A DNA stretch of 64,000 nt, from positions 1,550,001 through 1,614,000 of the forward strand of contig NZ_CP050265.1 of NCBI RefSeq assembly GCF_011765465.1, given 5' to 3'. This DNA is from Erythrobacter sp. (GTDB lineage: Bacteria > Pseudomonadota > Alphaproteobacteria > Sphingomonadales > Sphingomonadaceae). The notes beneath the pieces are model-generated. The model did no database searches. It saw only the letters and a program-made list of their open reading frames with translations, and was not told the DNA's origin. Below, in pieces: positions 45,325 through 55,109 of the stretch (its first letter is position 1; the number at the start of each line of letters is the position of its first letter). The position numbers and the translations under genes were made by a program.

Positions 45325-47481
45325 ATGACCGCGTTCAGATACTTGACCTTCCGCCGAAGCGCCCTCGCCGCTTCCATCGCCATTGCGCCCATGCTTTCGG
45401 GCGCGGTGGCCTTCATGGGTGCGCCCGCTGCGGCGCAGGAATCGGTCGCAGGGCAAGAGCCGGTCGATCCCCTCGCCGCCGGGGCACAAAGCGCGGCCGA
45501 GCCCGGCACGCCGCGCACACGGCGCACTTACGAGCCCGATGATTTCGCCCGCTTCGCTCCGCGCAGTGCGCTCGACATGGCGCGGCAGGTTCCCGGCTTT
45601 TCGATCCGCGAAGGCGGCGGCGCGCGCGGGCTGGGCGCGGCGGACACCAATGTCCTCGTCAACGGGCGGCGTATATCGGGCAAGTCGAACGGCCCGGTCG
45701 ATGCCCTCTCGCGCATCCCGACCGAGGAAGTGGTGCGGCTCGAACTCGTCGACGGGGCGAGCCTCGATATCGGCGGGCTCACGGGCCAGGTGCTCAATGT
45801 CGTGACCAAAAGCACCGGCGGCATATCGGGCCAGTTCCGCTACGCGCCGCAATTCCGCAGCTTCGGCACGCCCGCGCGCCTGCTCGACGGGTCGATCGCG
45901 ATCGCCGGCGGCGGGGCCAAGGACGACTGGACCTTGTCGCTTTCGAACGATTCGAACCGCCTCGGCGACGAGGGACCGGAGCTGGTCTTCGACGGCGCGG
46001 GCGAATTGATCGACCTGCGCGAGGAGATCCGCAACGAGGACTTCGACCGGTTCGGCCTCGCGGGCTCGTATTCGCGCGTCGCGGACAACGGCAACGTGCT
46101 CAATCTGACAGGCGAGGTGAACGGCTTCATCCGCCGGGAGACCGAAATCTCCGAAAGGTCGGGGACGATTTCCCCTGTCGACCGGACGCGCATCTTCGAA
46201 AGCGGCGAGGACGAGTTCAATTTCGAAGTCGGCGCGGATTACCAGTTCCGCTTCGGGCCCGGCCGGCTCAAGCTGATCGGCTATCACCGCTACGAGGACA
46301 GCCCGACCTTCTCGATCCAGCGCACCGAGTTCGCGGACGGCGCGCCCGTCGAAGAAAGCCTCTTCACGCGCGATGCCGACGAAGGCGAGACGATCGCGCG
46401 CGCCGAATATGCCGTCGCGGCGCTCGGCGGGGATCTGCTGGTGGCGGCGGAAGGCGTGCGCAATTTCCTCGAGATCGATTCCGCCCTCGAAGCGCGCGGC
46501 GAGGACGGCGCTTTCGTGCCCGTCCCCCTGCCCGGCGCCAATGCGCGAGTCGAAGAGGACCGCGCCGATGTCGGCCTCACCTACAGCCGTTCGCTTGCCG
46601 CGGGGCTGCAGTTCCAGGCATCGGGCGGGGCGGAATATTCGCAGCTTCGCCAGAGCGGGCCGCTCGGCCTCACGCGCAGCTTCTACCGGCCCAAGGGCTT
46701 CGTCGCGCTCGACTGGAAGGCGACGCCGCGGCTGAACCTTTCGGGCCGGATCGAGCGTGCGGTCGGGCAATTGAGCTTCTTCGACTTCATCGCCACGGTC
46801 GATCTAGACCAGGACCGCGAGAATGCGAGCAATGCCAACCTCGTGCCGCCGCAAAGCTGGGTGTTCGAGATCGAGGCCAATCTCGGGCTCGGCGCGCTCG
46901 GCTCGGTCAACCTGCGCCCCTTTTACGAGGACATTTCGGACATCGTCGACCAGATCCCGCTGGCGAACGGCGGGCAGGCTCCGGGCAATCTCCCCTCGGC
47001 GCAGCGTTACGGGCTCGACACCGACCTTACCCTGCTGTCCGACCCGCTCGGCTGGGCGGGCACACGGCTTGACGTCAATGTCTCGCTGCGCGGGTCGTCG
47101 CTGGTGGACCCCCTGCTCGGCATCCCCCGCGAGATCAGCGGCAACGACATCGTCGACGTGCGCACCGACATCCGCCACGATTTCGCTGGAGGCGTGTGGG
47201 CGCTGGGCGGATCGGCTAACTGGGAGGACAATGCGCCGGTCGTGCGGCTCGACGAGGTGGCGCTGAGGACCGAAAGCTTCGGCTTCGTCTCGGCCTTCGT
47301 CGAGAACAAGGACGTGAACGGCCTGACCCTGCGTGCCAATGTGGCAAACCTCATCGATCGGAAGAACCGGTTTGAACGAACCGTCTTCGCCGACCGCGCC
47401 GCCGGGCTCATCGCCTTTTCCGAAGCGCGCGAGCGGCGCTTCGGGATGATCGTCACTTTCGAGGTCGAAGGCTCGTTCTGA
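45325..47481 (+). CDS. TonB-dependent-receptor plug-domain outer-membrane protein
   Basis: A 718-residue protein with a signal peptide (cleavage near APAAAQ, residue 38), a plug domain (RSALDMARQVPGFSIREGGG, then DTNVLVNGRRISGKS and EEVVRLELVDGASLDIGGLT) and a beta-barrel of alternating residues ending in a C-terminal Phe (EVEGSF). No clear TonB box was seen before the plug. The barrel resembles the smaller TonB-receptor-like class; ligand unknown. It is divergent from the DUF3604 trio, which makes a shared substrate or export function plausible. ATG at 45325 with AAGGGAA upstream. Confidence 0.85.
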   Translation: MTAFRYLTFRRSALAASIAIAPMLSGAVAFMGAPAAAQESVAGQEPVDPLAAGAQSAAEPGTPRTRRTYEPDDFARFAPRSALDMARQVPGFSIREGGGARGLGAADTNVLVNGRRISGKSNGPVDALSRIPTEEVVRLELVDGASLDIGGLTGQVLNVVTKSTGGISGQFRYAPQFRSFGTPARLLDGSIAIAGGGAKDDWTLSLSNDSNRLGDEGPELVFDGAGELIDLREEIRNEDFDRFGLAGSYSRVADNGNVLNLTGEVNGFIRRETEISERSGTISPVDRTRIFESGEDEFNFEVGADYQFRFGPGRLKLIGYHRYEDSPTFSIQRTEFADGAPVEESLFTRDADEGETIARAEYAVAALGGDLLVAAEGVRNFLEIDSALEARGEDGAFVPVPLPGANARVEEDRADVGLTYSRSLAAGLQFQASGGAEYSQLRQSGPLGLTRSFYRPKGFVALDWKATPRLNLSGRIERAVGQLSFFDFIATVDLDQDRENASNANLVPPQSWVFEIEANLGLGALGSVNLRPFYEDISDIVDQIPLANGGQAPGNLPSAQRYGLDTDLTLLSDPLGWAGTRLDVNVSLRGSSLVDPLLGIPREISGNDIVDVRTDIRHDFAGGVWALGGSANWEDNAPVVRLDEVALRTESFGFVSAFVENKDVNGLTLRANVANLIDRKNRFERTVFADRAAGLIAFSEARERRFGMIVTFEVEGSF

Positions 47482-47542
47482 AGCGCGCTTGCAGAGGCGC
47501 GGGGCACGGCCTAACCGGGCGGACGAGGAAACGAGGAAGCCG

Positions 47543-48439
47543 ATGACCGACCCTACGCCGCCCCGGATGCGCAGCTGGCTGTTCGCCCCTGGCGACAGCG
47601 CGAAGAAGATGGCGAAGGCGATCGGGTCCGACGCCGACATCGCCCTGCTCGACCTTGAGGATTCGGTGACGCCGGAGAAAAAGCCCGCCGCGCGCGAGGC
47701 GGTGGCCGAGGCGCTGGCTGAAGCGGAAAACCGGGCGCGGGTGTGGGTCCGGATCAACCCGCTGACCGGCCCCGAAGCGGTGCGCGATCTTGCCGCGATA
47801 ATGCCCGCGCGGCCCGGCGGGGTCTTCCTGCCCAAGGCGGAAGGCGCGCATCACGTGACGCAGCTCCACCACTATCTCACCGCGCTCGAGGCGGCGAACG
47901 GGACCGAACCGGGCGCGACGCGGATCGCCGCGCTCGTCACCGAAACCGCGGCGGCAATGTTCCGCACCGGCGACTACGCCGGCGACTATCCAGGGCGCGA
48001 GCGGCTGGTGGCGATGAGCTGGGGCGCGGAAGACCTGTCGAGCGAACTCGGCGCGCGCGAACAGCGCGGAACAGGTGGCGAATACGCCCACACCTACGAG
48101 ATGGCGCGGAGCCTCTGCCTGCTCGGCGCGGTCGCGGCCGGGGTCGCGCCGATCGAGACGGTCCAGCCCGAATTCCGCGCCACGCACGCGCTCGAGCGCC
48201 GCGCGCGGGCCGTGCGCGCGCAGGGCTTCCGCGGGATGCTGGCGATCCACCCGGCGCAGGTCGCTCCGATCAACGCCGCCTTCACCCCGAGCGCGGAGGA
48301 AATCGCCCATGCGCGTGCCGTGGTGAAGGCTTTCGCCGATAATCCGGGTGCAGGCACGGTCGCGCTCGACGGGGCGATGCTCGACCGCCCCCACCTTGCG
48401 CTGGCGCAGCGGCTGCTGGCCGAGGCCGGCGAGAACTAA
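47543..48439 (+). CDS. CoA-ester lyase, CitE/HpcH-HpaI aldolase family
   Basis: A 298-residue TIM-barrel protein with the CitE-like signatures RSWLFAPGDSAKKMAKA near residue 9, ALLDLEDSVTPEKK with the metal-binding acidic residues near 33-46, WVRINPLTG and AMSWGAEDLSSELG near 155-168. Members cleave citryl-, malyl- or citramalyl-CoA. The lack of other citrate-lyase subunits nearby argues for a malyl- or citramalyl-CoA type enzyme or an acyl-CoA thioesterase-like variant. GAGGAAG gives the ribosome binding site for the ATG at 47543. Confidence 0.88.
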   Translation: MTDPTPPRMRSWLFAPGDSAKKMAKAIGSDADIALLDLEDSVTPEKKPAAREAVAEALAEAENRARVWVRINPLTGPEAVRDLAAIMPARPGGVFLPKAEGAHHVTQLHHYLTALEAANGTEPGATRIAALVTETAAAMFRTGDYAGDYPGRERLVAMSWGAEDLSSELGAREQRGTGGEYAHTYEMARSLCLLGAVAAGVAPIETVQPEFRATHALERRARAVRAQGFRGMLAIHPAQVAPINAAFTPSAEEIAHARAVVKAFADNPGAGTVALDGAMLDRPHLALAQRLLAEAGEN

Positions 48440-48511
48440 ATGGTTAGTTTATATTTCCTACTTTAGCCACATAGGTTAATTCCGGTGCGACTCGGCAGCA
48501 GGAGCGCAAGG
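48440..48511 (+). promoter_or_regulatory. AT-rich intergenic region before the holin gene
   Basis: The 72-base gap contains an unusually AT-rich stretch (48440-48480, including TTTATATTTCCTAC) in an otherwise GC-rich window. It is the likely promoter of the 3TM holin gene, and CAGGAG at 48499-48504 is its ribosome binding site. No exact -35/-10 pair was assigned. Confidence 0.45.
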
Positions 48512-48925
48512 ATGGGCCTTCTCGAAACCCTCATCGGACCGATCAGCTCGATCATCGACAAGGTGATCCCCGACAAGGAGGCGCGTGCGCGGGCCAAGCT
48601 CGAATTGCTGCGCCTCGAAGGCACGCAGGAAATGCAGCTGATCGAGGCGCGCCTGCAGGCGATCGTCGCCGAGGCCAATTCGCCCGACCCGTGGACCAGC
48701 CGCGCGCGACCGAGCTTCCTCTACGTCATGTATGTCCTGCTTCTGACGGCGATCCCGATGGGGGTGCTGAGCGCCTTCAACCCGGCCGCCGCGCGCGACA
48801 TCGCCTCGGGGATGAACGAATACCTCGCAGGACTGCCAGAGCCGCTCTACGCGCTCTTCGGAACCGGCTATCTCGGCTACACGGCGGCGCGCCAGTGGGG
48901 CAAGATCAAGGGCGTGGACCGCTAG
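48512..48925 (+). CDS. GTA-type 3TM holin
   Basis: A 137-residue membrane protein matching the family of three-TM holins associated with gene-transfer-agent release. It has a polar N-terminal region (LETLIGPISSIIDKVIPDKE), a charged helix, and hydrophobic segments in SFLYVMYVLLLTAIPMGVLS and LPEPLYALFGTGYLGYTAA. Holins permeabilise the inner membrane so that particles can escape. No capsid, terminase or endolysin gene is in the window, so this is a solitary copy with its own AT-rich promoter region. Its TAG stop overlaps that of the convergent phospholipase D gene in CTAG. Confidence 0.85.
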   Translation: MGLLETLIGPISSIIDKVIPDKEARARAKLELLRLEGTQEMQLIEARLQAIVAEANSPDPWTSRARPSFLYVMYVLLLTAIPMGVLSAFNPAAARDIASGMNEYLAGLPEPLYALFGTGYLGYTAARQWGKIKGVDR

Positions 48926-50496
48926 CGCCGTCGCAGCGCATAGGCGAGAGCCCCAAGCGCGAGCACGCCCGCCGTCACGCTGAAGCGCTTGCGCTTCACC
49001 AGCCGCCCGGCGAAATCGGCGAAATGCGCGGCCGGGCCGACGGGGTCTTCGGGATCGAACAGCTTGCTGCGGGCAAGCGCGATCTCCGATTCGTCGAGCC
49101 TGCGGGTCGTCAGCACCCGCAGCGAATGGCCTTCCTCCCGGCGCAGCGCCTCGATCGCGGGGACGATCCGCCCGCCGCGCTGTTCGACCTCTGCCGCGAA
49201 TTCCTCTTCGCCGACCGCGAGGTGTTCGGCGAGCAGCCGGGTTCTCAGCCCACCGGCGAATTCGCGCAGGGCAGGCTGGTCCGCCGCCTCGAAGGCGAGG
49301 TCGCATTCGGTGTCGCAGACGAAGGAACGGCTCGCCATGTTGGACGAGCCGACCCGCACGAGTTCCTCGTCGACCACCAGCAGCTTGGCATGGACGTAGA
49401 TCGGCCGGCCCTCGCGGTTGACAGGGTGATAGATGCCGAGCTTCCCGCCGTGATCCGCCCGGCGAAGGTCCTCGACGATCAGAGCGCGGCGCGTGTCCAT
49501 CGCCTCGCTTTCGAGCCAGGTTTCCGCCGACTCGGGCAGGACGATGGCGATTTCGGGCCCGTCCTCTTCCTCCAGCCGCGCCCTGAGCGCATCACCGATC
49601 CGGCCCGACGAGAGAAACTGGTTCTCGATATAGATTCGCTCCTTCGCCGAGGCGATTGCGCGGCACCACAGCTTCTCGATCTGGTCGACCCGCCCCTCTC
49701 CCGCATGGCCCGGTTTGCTGAGCGCGATGCCCGCCACCGCGTCCTCGAGATCGACCCCGAGCGAATCCGGCCAGATGTCGGTGTCGGCTGCGGGCACGGG
49801 CAGGTCGTTGCCCGTCGCGATCTTCCAGCGCCGCCGCGCCAGATCTCCCAGCGCGCGCGCGGCCTCCCCATCGACGGCGAGCGTCATGTCGTGCCACGGC
49901 AAAGGATCATCCCCGTCATCGGCGCGGCGGCAATCGTAGCCCGAATGGTCGGGGGTGTCCCAGCGCCCCGAAGTCATGTCGATGCCGCCGCAGAAGGCGA
50001 GCCGGTCGTCGATCACGACGATCTTCTGGTGGTGGCACGCGCCGGTGGGATGCTCGTTGTCGAGCCGGAAATGGACCCGCGAATTGGCGCTCGCCTTGAG
50101 CGAGAGCCAGGACCCCAGTTGGCGCGCGATGTTGAACAGCATCGCCCCGCCCCATTGCAGGATGAAGATCTCGAGGTCGGGCCGCTCCTCCACCGCGTAT
50201 TCGAGGAACTGCCGCAGGCGGTCGGGGATGCGCGGGTCGTCGAGATCGGGCTGCAAGCGGATGTCGAGATCGAATTCCCAGCCGATCAGATAGACGCAGC
50301 GTTCGGCTTTCAGGATCGCTTCCTTGGCGGCGGCGAAATACCCTGCGGCATCGACGATGAAGGCGACTCGTTCGGCGCGCGCCTTGCGCCAGCAGGTCTC
50401 GCCCTCGACGAGCACCCGACCCTGCCCCGTTACCGAGGCGACTTCGGGCGGTTTGCGTCCCTCTCCGGCGGGCTCCAGGTTGGCTGCGTCTCTCAT
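48922..50496 (-). CDS. Phospholipase D/cardiolipin-synthase family protein
   Basis: A 524-residue protein with two HKD motifs: HHQKIVVIDDRLAFCGG near residue 155 and VHAKLLVVDEELVRVGSSN near residue 370, the pair needed for phosphatidyl transfer or hydrolysis. There is no N-terminal membrane segment, unlike classical cardiolipin synthases, but a C-terminal hydrophobic stretch (SVTAGVLALGALAYAL) followed by RRR could anchor it. The ATG at 50494-50496 was chosen because longer frames would overlap aroQ. Substrate specificity cannot be read from the sequence. Confidence 0.87.
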   Translation of the reverse strand: MRDAANLEPAGEGRKPPEVASVTGQGRVLVEGETCWRKARAERVAFIVDAAGYFAAAKEAILKAERCVYLIGWEFDLDIRLQPDLDDPRIPDRLRQFLEYAVEERPDLEIFILQWGGAMLFNIARQLGSWLSLKASANSRVHFRLDNEHPTGACHHQKIVVIDDRLAFCGGIDMTSGRWDTPDHSGYDCRRADDGDDPLPWHDMTLAVDGEAARALGDLARRRWKIATGNDLPVPAADTDIWPDSLGVDLEDAVAGIALSKPGHAGEGRVDQIEKLWCRAIASAKERIYIENQFLSSGRIGDALRARLEEEDGPEIAIVLPESAETWLESEAMDTRRALIVEDLRRADHGGKLGIYHPVNREGRPIYVHAKLLVVDEELVRVGSSNMASRSFVCDTECDLAFEAADQPALREFAGGLRTRLLAEHLAVGEEEFAAEVEQRGGRIVPAIEALRREEGHSLRVLTTRRLDESEIALARSKLFDPEDPVGPAAHFADFAGRLVKRKRFSVTAGVLALGALAYALRRR

Positions 50497-50593
50497 GCTC
50501 TCTCTTGGCCAATCTCCGAGCACCGCGCCCGGTTCCGCCCGATCCGCCAAGCGCCCCTTCCCCCGCCCCGCTCGGAAGAGTAACAGCGGCGCC

Positions 50594-51034
50594 ATGAGCA
50601 ATCTCGTCCTCGTCCTCAACGGACCCAATCTCAACCTTCTCGGCCTGCGCGAACCGGAGATCTACGGCTCCACGACGCTCGACGAGATCGCAGGGATGCT
50701 GGAAGACCGGGCGCGGGAACTCGGGCTCGAGATCGATATGCGCCAGACCAATCACGAAGGGATGCTGGTCGACTGGCTGCACGAGGCGCAGGCGCTCGGC
50801 GCGCGCGCTGTCCTGCTCAACGCGGCGGCCTATACCCACACCTCGATCGCGCTGCTCGACGCGATCAAGGCGATCAGGACACCCGTGATCGAGGTTCACC
50901 TGTCCGACCCGAAAACGCGCGAGGATTTCCGCCACCTGTCCTATGTCGGCATGGCGGCGGCGCTGACGGTCGAGGGGCACGGCGCGGACAGCTATCGCAT
51001 CGCGCTGGAGGCGGTCGCGGCGGGCGAGGTGTGA
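50594..51034 (+). CDS. aroQ: 3-dehydroquinate dehydratase, type II
   Basis: The third enzyme of the shikimate pathway, converting 3-dehydroquinate to 3-dehydroshikimate. The 146-residue product has [17 protein letters not shown] near residues 8-24 with the catalytic Tyr, [17 protein letters not shown] sequence ([13 protein letters not shown]) near 55, [16 protein letters not shown] and [19 protein letters not shown] near 100-118 with the active-site His and Arg. It is followed by accB and accC, the conserved aroQ-accB-accC order. Confidence 0.96.
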   Translation: MSNLVLVLNGPNLNLLGLREPEIYGSTTLDEIAGMLEDRARELGLEIDMRQTNHEGMLVDWLHEAQALGARAVLLNAAAYTHTSIALLDAIKAIRTPVIEVHLSDPKTREDFRHLSYVGMAAALTVEGHGADSYRIALEAVAAGEV

Positions 51035-51122
51035 CGCGCAGGCTTGCAGAACGTGCACCTTTGCCACTTGCCAGCCGCGATTTGCGGCAATAGTCCCATG
51101 CGAAACCATTCAAGGGGCACGC

Positions 51123-51611
51123 ATGGCTAACGACAAGCCGCGTTCCGGAAGCTCTTCCGGGATGAACATCGACACCGCGCTCGTGCGCGAACTAGCCGAA
51201 CTATTGAGCGAGACCGGCCTGACCGAGATCGAGGTCGAGGACGACGATCGCAAGATCCGCGTCGCGCGCAGCGCCGCGCCGGTCGCGGCAGCCTATCAGG
51301 CGGCTCCGGCAGCACCGGCGGCCCCGGCACCTGCGCCCTCCGCCCCGGCCCCGCAGGCCGAAGCACCTGCGGACACTGCCGATGCCGTCACCAGCCCGAT
51401 GGTCGGCACGGCCTACCTCGCGCCCGAGCCGGGAGCGGCGAACTTCGTCAAGCCGGGCGACAAGGTCTCCGAAGGCGACACCCTGCTGATCGTCGAGGCG
51501 ATGAAGGTGATGAACCCGATTCCCGCCGATCGCTCGGGCACGGTCAAGGCGGTGCTGGTCGACAACGCCCAGCCGGTCGAATTCGGCCAGCCGCTGGTCG
51601 TGATCTCGTAA
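51123..51611 (+). CDS. accB: Biotin carboxyl carrier protein of acetyl-CoA carboxylase
   Basis: The carrier subunit for the first step of fatty-acid synthesis. The 162-residue protein has an N-terminal dimerisation region, an Ala/Pro-rich flexible linker (residues 58-95) and the biotinyl domain with Lys128 in EAMKVMN as the biotin attachment site. AAGGGG precedes the ATG at 51123. accC follows after four bases. Confidence 0.97.
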   Translation: MANDKPRSGSSSGMNIDTALVRELAELLSETGLTEIEVEDDDRKIRVARSAAPVAAAYQAAPAAPAAPAPAPSAPAPQAEAPADTADAVTSPMVGTAYLAPEPGAANFVKPGDKVSEGDTLLIVEAMKVMNPIPADRSGTVKAVLVDNAQPVEFGQPLVVIS

Positions 51612-51615
51612 AGGC

Positions 51616-52965
51616 ATGGGCATTACCCGCATCCTGATCGCCAATCGCGGCGAAATCGCGCTGCGCATCCACCGCGCCGCGCACGAAATGGGGATCGAGA
51701 CGGTCGCGGTTCATTCGACCGCCGATGCCGACGCGATGCACGTGCGGCTCGCCGACCACGCCGTGTGCATCGGTCCGCCGCCCGCGACCGACAGCTACCT
51801 GAACCACGCCAACATCATCTCGGCGGCCGAAGTCGCCGGCTGCGACGCGATCCATCCGGGCTACGGCTTCCTTTCCGAAAACGCCAAGTTCGCCGAAATC
51901 GTCGAGGCGCACGACATCGCCTGGATCGGGCCCAAGCCCGAGCATATCCGCACCATGGGCGACAAGGTGCAGGCGAAGAAGACCGCAGGCGAGCTCGGCC
52001 TGCCGCTCGTCCCCGGCTCGGACGGCGCGGTGTCCGACCCTGCCGAAGCGAAGAAAATCGCCGCCGAGATCGGCTATCCCGTCATCATCAAGGCAGCCTC
52101 CGGCGGCGGCGGGCGCGGCATGAAGGTGTGCGAGAGCGAGGACAAGCTCGAAACACTGATGCAGCAGGCCGGGAACGAGGCGAAATCGGCCTTCGGCGAT
52201 GCCACGGTCTATATTGAGAAATATCTCGGCAACCCGCGCCACATCGAATTCCAGGTGTTCGGCGACGGCAAGGGCAATGCGATCCACCTCGGCGAACGCG
52301 ACTGCTCGCTCCAGCGCCGCCACCAGAAGGTGCTCGAGGAAGCGCCCTCGCCCGTCATCTCCCACGAGGAACGGATGCGCATGGGCGAGGTCTGCGCCAA
52401 GGCGATGCGCGACATGGGCTATCGCGGCGCGGGCACGATCGAATTCCTGTGGGAAGACGGCGAGTTCTACTTCATCGAGATGAACACCCGCCTGCAGGTC
52501 GAGCATCCCGTGACGGAGGCGATCACGGGGGTGGACCTGGTGCGCGAACAGATCCGCATCGCTGCCGGAAAGCCGCTTTCGGTCAAACAGGACGAGATCG
52601 AGTTCAAGGGCCACGCGATCGAGTGCCGGATCAACGCCGAAGACCCTTTCACCTTCGCCCCGTCGCCGGGCGAAGTGACCTATTATCACGCCGCCGGCGG
52701 GATGCACGTGCGCGTCGATTCGGGGCTGTATGCGGGCTACCGCATCCCGCCCTACTACGATTCCATGATCGCCAAGCTGATCGTCTACGGTCGCACCCGC
52801 GAAGGCTGCATTATGCGCCTGCGCCGCGCGCTCGAGGAAATGGTGGTCGAGGGGGTGAAGACCAACATCCCGCTCCACCAGGAACTGCTGCGCCAGCCGG
52901 ATGTGCTGAACGGCGACTATTCGATCAAATGGCTCGAGGAATGGCTTAAGCAGCGCGAGGCTTGA
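51616..52965 (+). CDS. accC: Biotin carboxylase subunit of acetyl-CoA carboxylase
   Basis: An ATP-grasp enzyme that carboxylates biotin on AccB. The 449-residue protein has the start [20 protein letters not shown], the Gly-rich ATP loop [14 protein letters not shown] near 158-171, the catalytic [13 protein letters not shown] near 231-243 and [15 protein letters not shown] near 290-304. Length and motifs are complete. Co-transcribed with accB. Confidence 0.98.
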   Translation: MGITRILIANRGEIALRIHRAAHEMGIETVAVHSTADADAMHVRLADHAVCIGPPPATDSYLNHANIISAAEVAGCDAIHPGYGFLSENAKFAEIVEAHDIAWIGPKPEHIRTMGDKVQAKKTAGELGLPLVPGSDGAVSDPAEAKKIAAEIGYPVIIKAASGGGGRGMKVCESEDKLETLMQQAGNEAKSAFGDATVYIEKYLGNPRHIEFQVFGDGKGNAIHLGERDCSLQRRHQKVLEEAPSPVISHEERMRMGEVCAKAMRDMGYRGAGTIEFLWEDGEFYFIEMNTRLQVEHPVTEAITGVDLVREQIRIAAGKPLSVKQDEIEFKGHAIECRINAEDPFTFAPSPGEVTYYHAAGGMHVRVDSGLYAGYRIPPYYDSMIAKLIVYGRTREGCIMRLRRALEEMVVEGVKTNIPLHQELLRQPDVLNGDYSIKWLEEWLKQREA

Positions 52966-53090
52966 TCCTCGCTATGCTCCGTTCCCGGAGTATCCCGTAG
53001 CCGCCGCCATTCCACCGGTCGCGCTTTTGCTGTATTGCAGCATGGCCCTATCATTTTTGGGCACATTTCGATGCGCGGAGCGTTGGGCGG

Positions 53091-54524
53091 ATGGTGACAC
53101 ACGACATGGTCGATAGCGCCGCAAGGCAGGCCCCGCCGCGCGACACGGCGGAAGGCGAGGATTTCGCCGTGCCTGCGCGCGCGTCACAGCGGCGTGGCGG
53201 GACCGTCAACGCAGGCAGCCGCAAGACCCAGATCGTCGTCGTTGGCGGCGGTGCGGGCGGGCTCGAGCTGGTGCGCCGGCTGGGCTCGAAATTCGGGCGC
53301 AAGCACCACGACATCATCCTCGTCGACCAGAACCTCACCCATATCTGGAAGCCCCTTTTGCACGAGGTCGCGGCCGGCTCGCTCGACGCCAATCTCGATG
53401 AGGTCGGCTATCGCGGCCATTGCTACCGCTGGGGCTACCGTTTCTTCCAGGGCAGCCTCGAAGGTATCGATCGCGAAAACAAGCGGATCCACCTTGCCCC
53501 GGTCCACGACGAGGACGGCAGCGAGCTGATCGCGGGCCATTCGATCCGTTACGACATCCTAGCTATTGCGGTCGGGTCGATTTCGAACGATTTCGGCGTG
53601 CCGGGCGTGAAGGAGCACTGCATCTACCTCGATTCGCGCGAACAGGCCGACCGGTTCCGCACGAAGCTGCTCAATCACTGCCTGCGCGTCAGCCGGGCGA
53701 TGATGGCGAATCCCGATGCGGACGAGCGGGTGAAGATCGCGATCGTCGGTGCCGGGGCGACGGGGGTGGAGCTTGCCGCCGAACTCTACAACGCCGCCGC
53801 GGCGCTCAGGCATTACGGGCTCGAGGTGTTCGACGAGAGTCGGCTCGACGTCACCCTGCTCGAAGCGGGGCCGCGCATCCTGCCCGCCCTGCCCGAACGC
53901 CTGTCGAAAGCCGCGCGCCACGAACTCGAACGGCTCGGTGTCGAAGTGCGCGAGAACACGCAGGTGGTCGAGGCGCGCCCGCGCGTGCTCGAAACGAAGG
54001 ACGGCACCGCGATCGAGGCCGACCTCATGGTCTGGGCCGCAGGCGTGAAGGGCGCGCCCTTCCTGTCCGAACTGGGCCTTGAGACGACGCCGCGCCACCA
54101 GATCCTCGTGCGTGACACGCTCCAGACCATGACCGACGACAGCATCTTCGCGCTGGGCGACTGCGCCTCCTTCACGCCCGAGGGAAGCACCGTCCCCATC
54201 CCCCCGCGCGCGCAGGCCGCGCACCAGATGGCGAACACGGTGTTCGACAACATCGTGCGGATGCAGAAGGGCAAGCCGCTCAAGAAATTCGTCTACCAGG
54301 ACAAGGGCTCGCTCATCTCGCTCTCGCGCTTCTCGACCGTGGGGAGCCTGATGGGCAATCTCGTCGGCGGGAGCCTCGCGGTCGAGGGGCGGCTGGCGCG
54401 GCTGATCTACACCTCGCTCTACCGCCTCCACCTGCTCGGCATCCACGGCTGGCTCAAGGGCACCTTCCTGATGCTGATCGGGCGCGTGAACCGCATCGTG
54501 CGGCCCAAGCTCAAGCTCCACTAG
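53091..54524 (+). CDS. ndh: Type II NADH:quinone oxidoreductase (NDH-2)
   Basis: A single-subunit, non-proton-pumping NADH dehydrogenase. The 477-residue protein has a non-conserved N-terminal tail of about 40 residues, an FAD Rossmann motif VVVGGGAGGLELVRRL near 49-64, an NAD motif IVGAGATGVELAAEL near 218-232, the FAD-contact FALGDCASF and a C-terminal amphipathic membrane helix (LLGIHGWLKGTFLMLIGRV). The true start may be later than 53091 (for example the ATG at 53106). It provides an alternative entry to the respiratory chain beside complex I. Its TAG overlaps the stop of the convergent gene in CTAG. Confidence 0.9.
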   Translation: MVTHDMVDSAARQAPPRDTAEGEDFAVPARASQRRGGTVNAGSRKTQIVVVGGGAGGLELVRRLGSKFGRKHHDIILVDQNLTHIWKPLLHEVAAGSLDANLDEVGYRGHCYRWGYRFFQGSLEGIDRENKRIHLAPVHDEDGSELIAGHSIRYDILAIAVGSISNDFGVPGVKEHCIYLDSREQADRFRTKLLNHCLRVSRAMMANPDADERVKIAIVGAGATGVELAAELYNAAAALRHYGLEVFDESRLDVTLLEAGPRILPALPERLSKAARHELERLGVEVRENTQVVEARPRVLETKDGTAIEADLMVWAAGVKGAPFLSELGLETTPRHQILVRDTLQTMTDDSIFALGDCASFTPEGSTVPIPPRAQAAHQMANTVFDNIVRMQKGKPLKKFVYQDKGSLISLSRFSTVGSLMGNLVGGSLAVEGRLARLIYTSLYRLHLLGIHGWLKGTFLMLIGRVNRIVRPKLKLH

Positions 54525-55051
54525 CCGAACATCAGCGCCGCCCGCGCCCGCTCGACCTCATCGACGAAGGCGCGGGCCGCGTCCTTGTCGACCATCGCGA
54601 CCTTGATGCGCCTGCCGCCCCTGGGCTTCACCCACAGGATCGACTTGATCTCGCCGACCTCGTGGCTGACGGCTTCGACCTCTGCGAGCGGCAGGGCGCG
54701 GCGGCGCAGGGTGGGATGAAAGCGGATCGTGTCGCCCTCGATCCACACCGCGCGCGCATCCACGAATCGCCGCGCGAGGCGTTGCAGTTCGAACAAGAGA
54801 TAAGCGGCGAGCGCGAGGACCGCGAAATTCACCCCGCTCCACTCGAACGGTCTCACGACCGGGAGCCAGTTGCGCCGCGAACGGCTGTCGGCGAGGGCGT
54901 CGAAGAATTGCGCGTCGAACGCGGCAATGGCGAACAGCGCCGCCGTCGGGACGAGCACAAGGAACACGCAGCCGACGCAGCCCGTGTCGAAACCGGCGCA
55001 CGGGGCGTTCGCTGCGTCCTCCGTGCGGTCCGGCGGCGTTGTCTCGGTCAT
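54521..55051 (-). CDS. Membrane protein with a PH-like cytoplasmic domain, function unknown
   Basis: A 176-residue product with two membrane helices (CVFLVLVPTAALFAIAAFDA and FAVLALAAYLLFELQRLA) and a C-terminal domain of about 75 residues with bacterial PH-domain-like beta pattern (VWIEGDTIRFHPTLRRRALP, then ILWVKPRGGRRIKVAM). The N-terminus has a Cys pair (DTGCVGC). No function is known. It is convergent with ndh, sharing a CTAG stop overlap. Confidence 0.75.
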   Translation of the reverse strand: MTETTPPDRTEDAANAPCAGFDTGCVGCVFLVLVPTAALFAIAAFDAQFFDALADSRSRRNWLPVVRPFEWSGVNFAVLALAAYLLFELQRLARRFVDARAVWIEGDTIRFHPTLRRRALPLAEVEAVSHEVGEIKSILWVKPRGGRRIKVAMVDKDAARAFVDEVERARAALMFG

Positions 55052-55109
55052 GTAACGCTATGCTCGCGGCCCGGACCGGCAAGGATGCCGCGTCCCGTGT
55101 CCGCCCGGA

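Noticed and set aside
48440..50496. Prophage or gene-transfer-agent structural cluster around the holin
   Set aside because: No capsid, portal, terminase, tail or lysin gene is present on either side; neighbours are metabolic.
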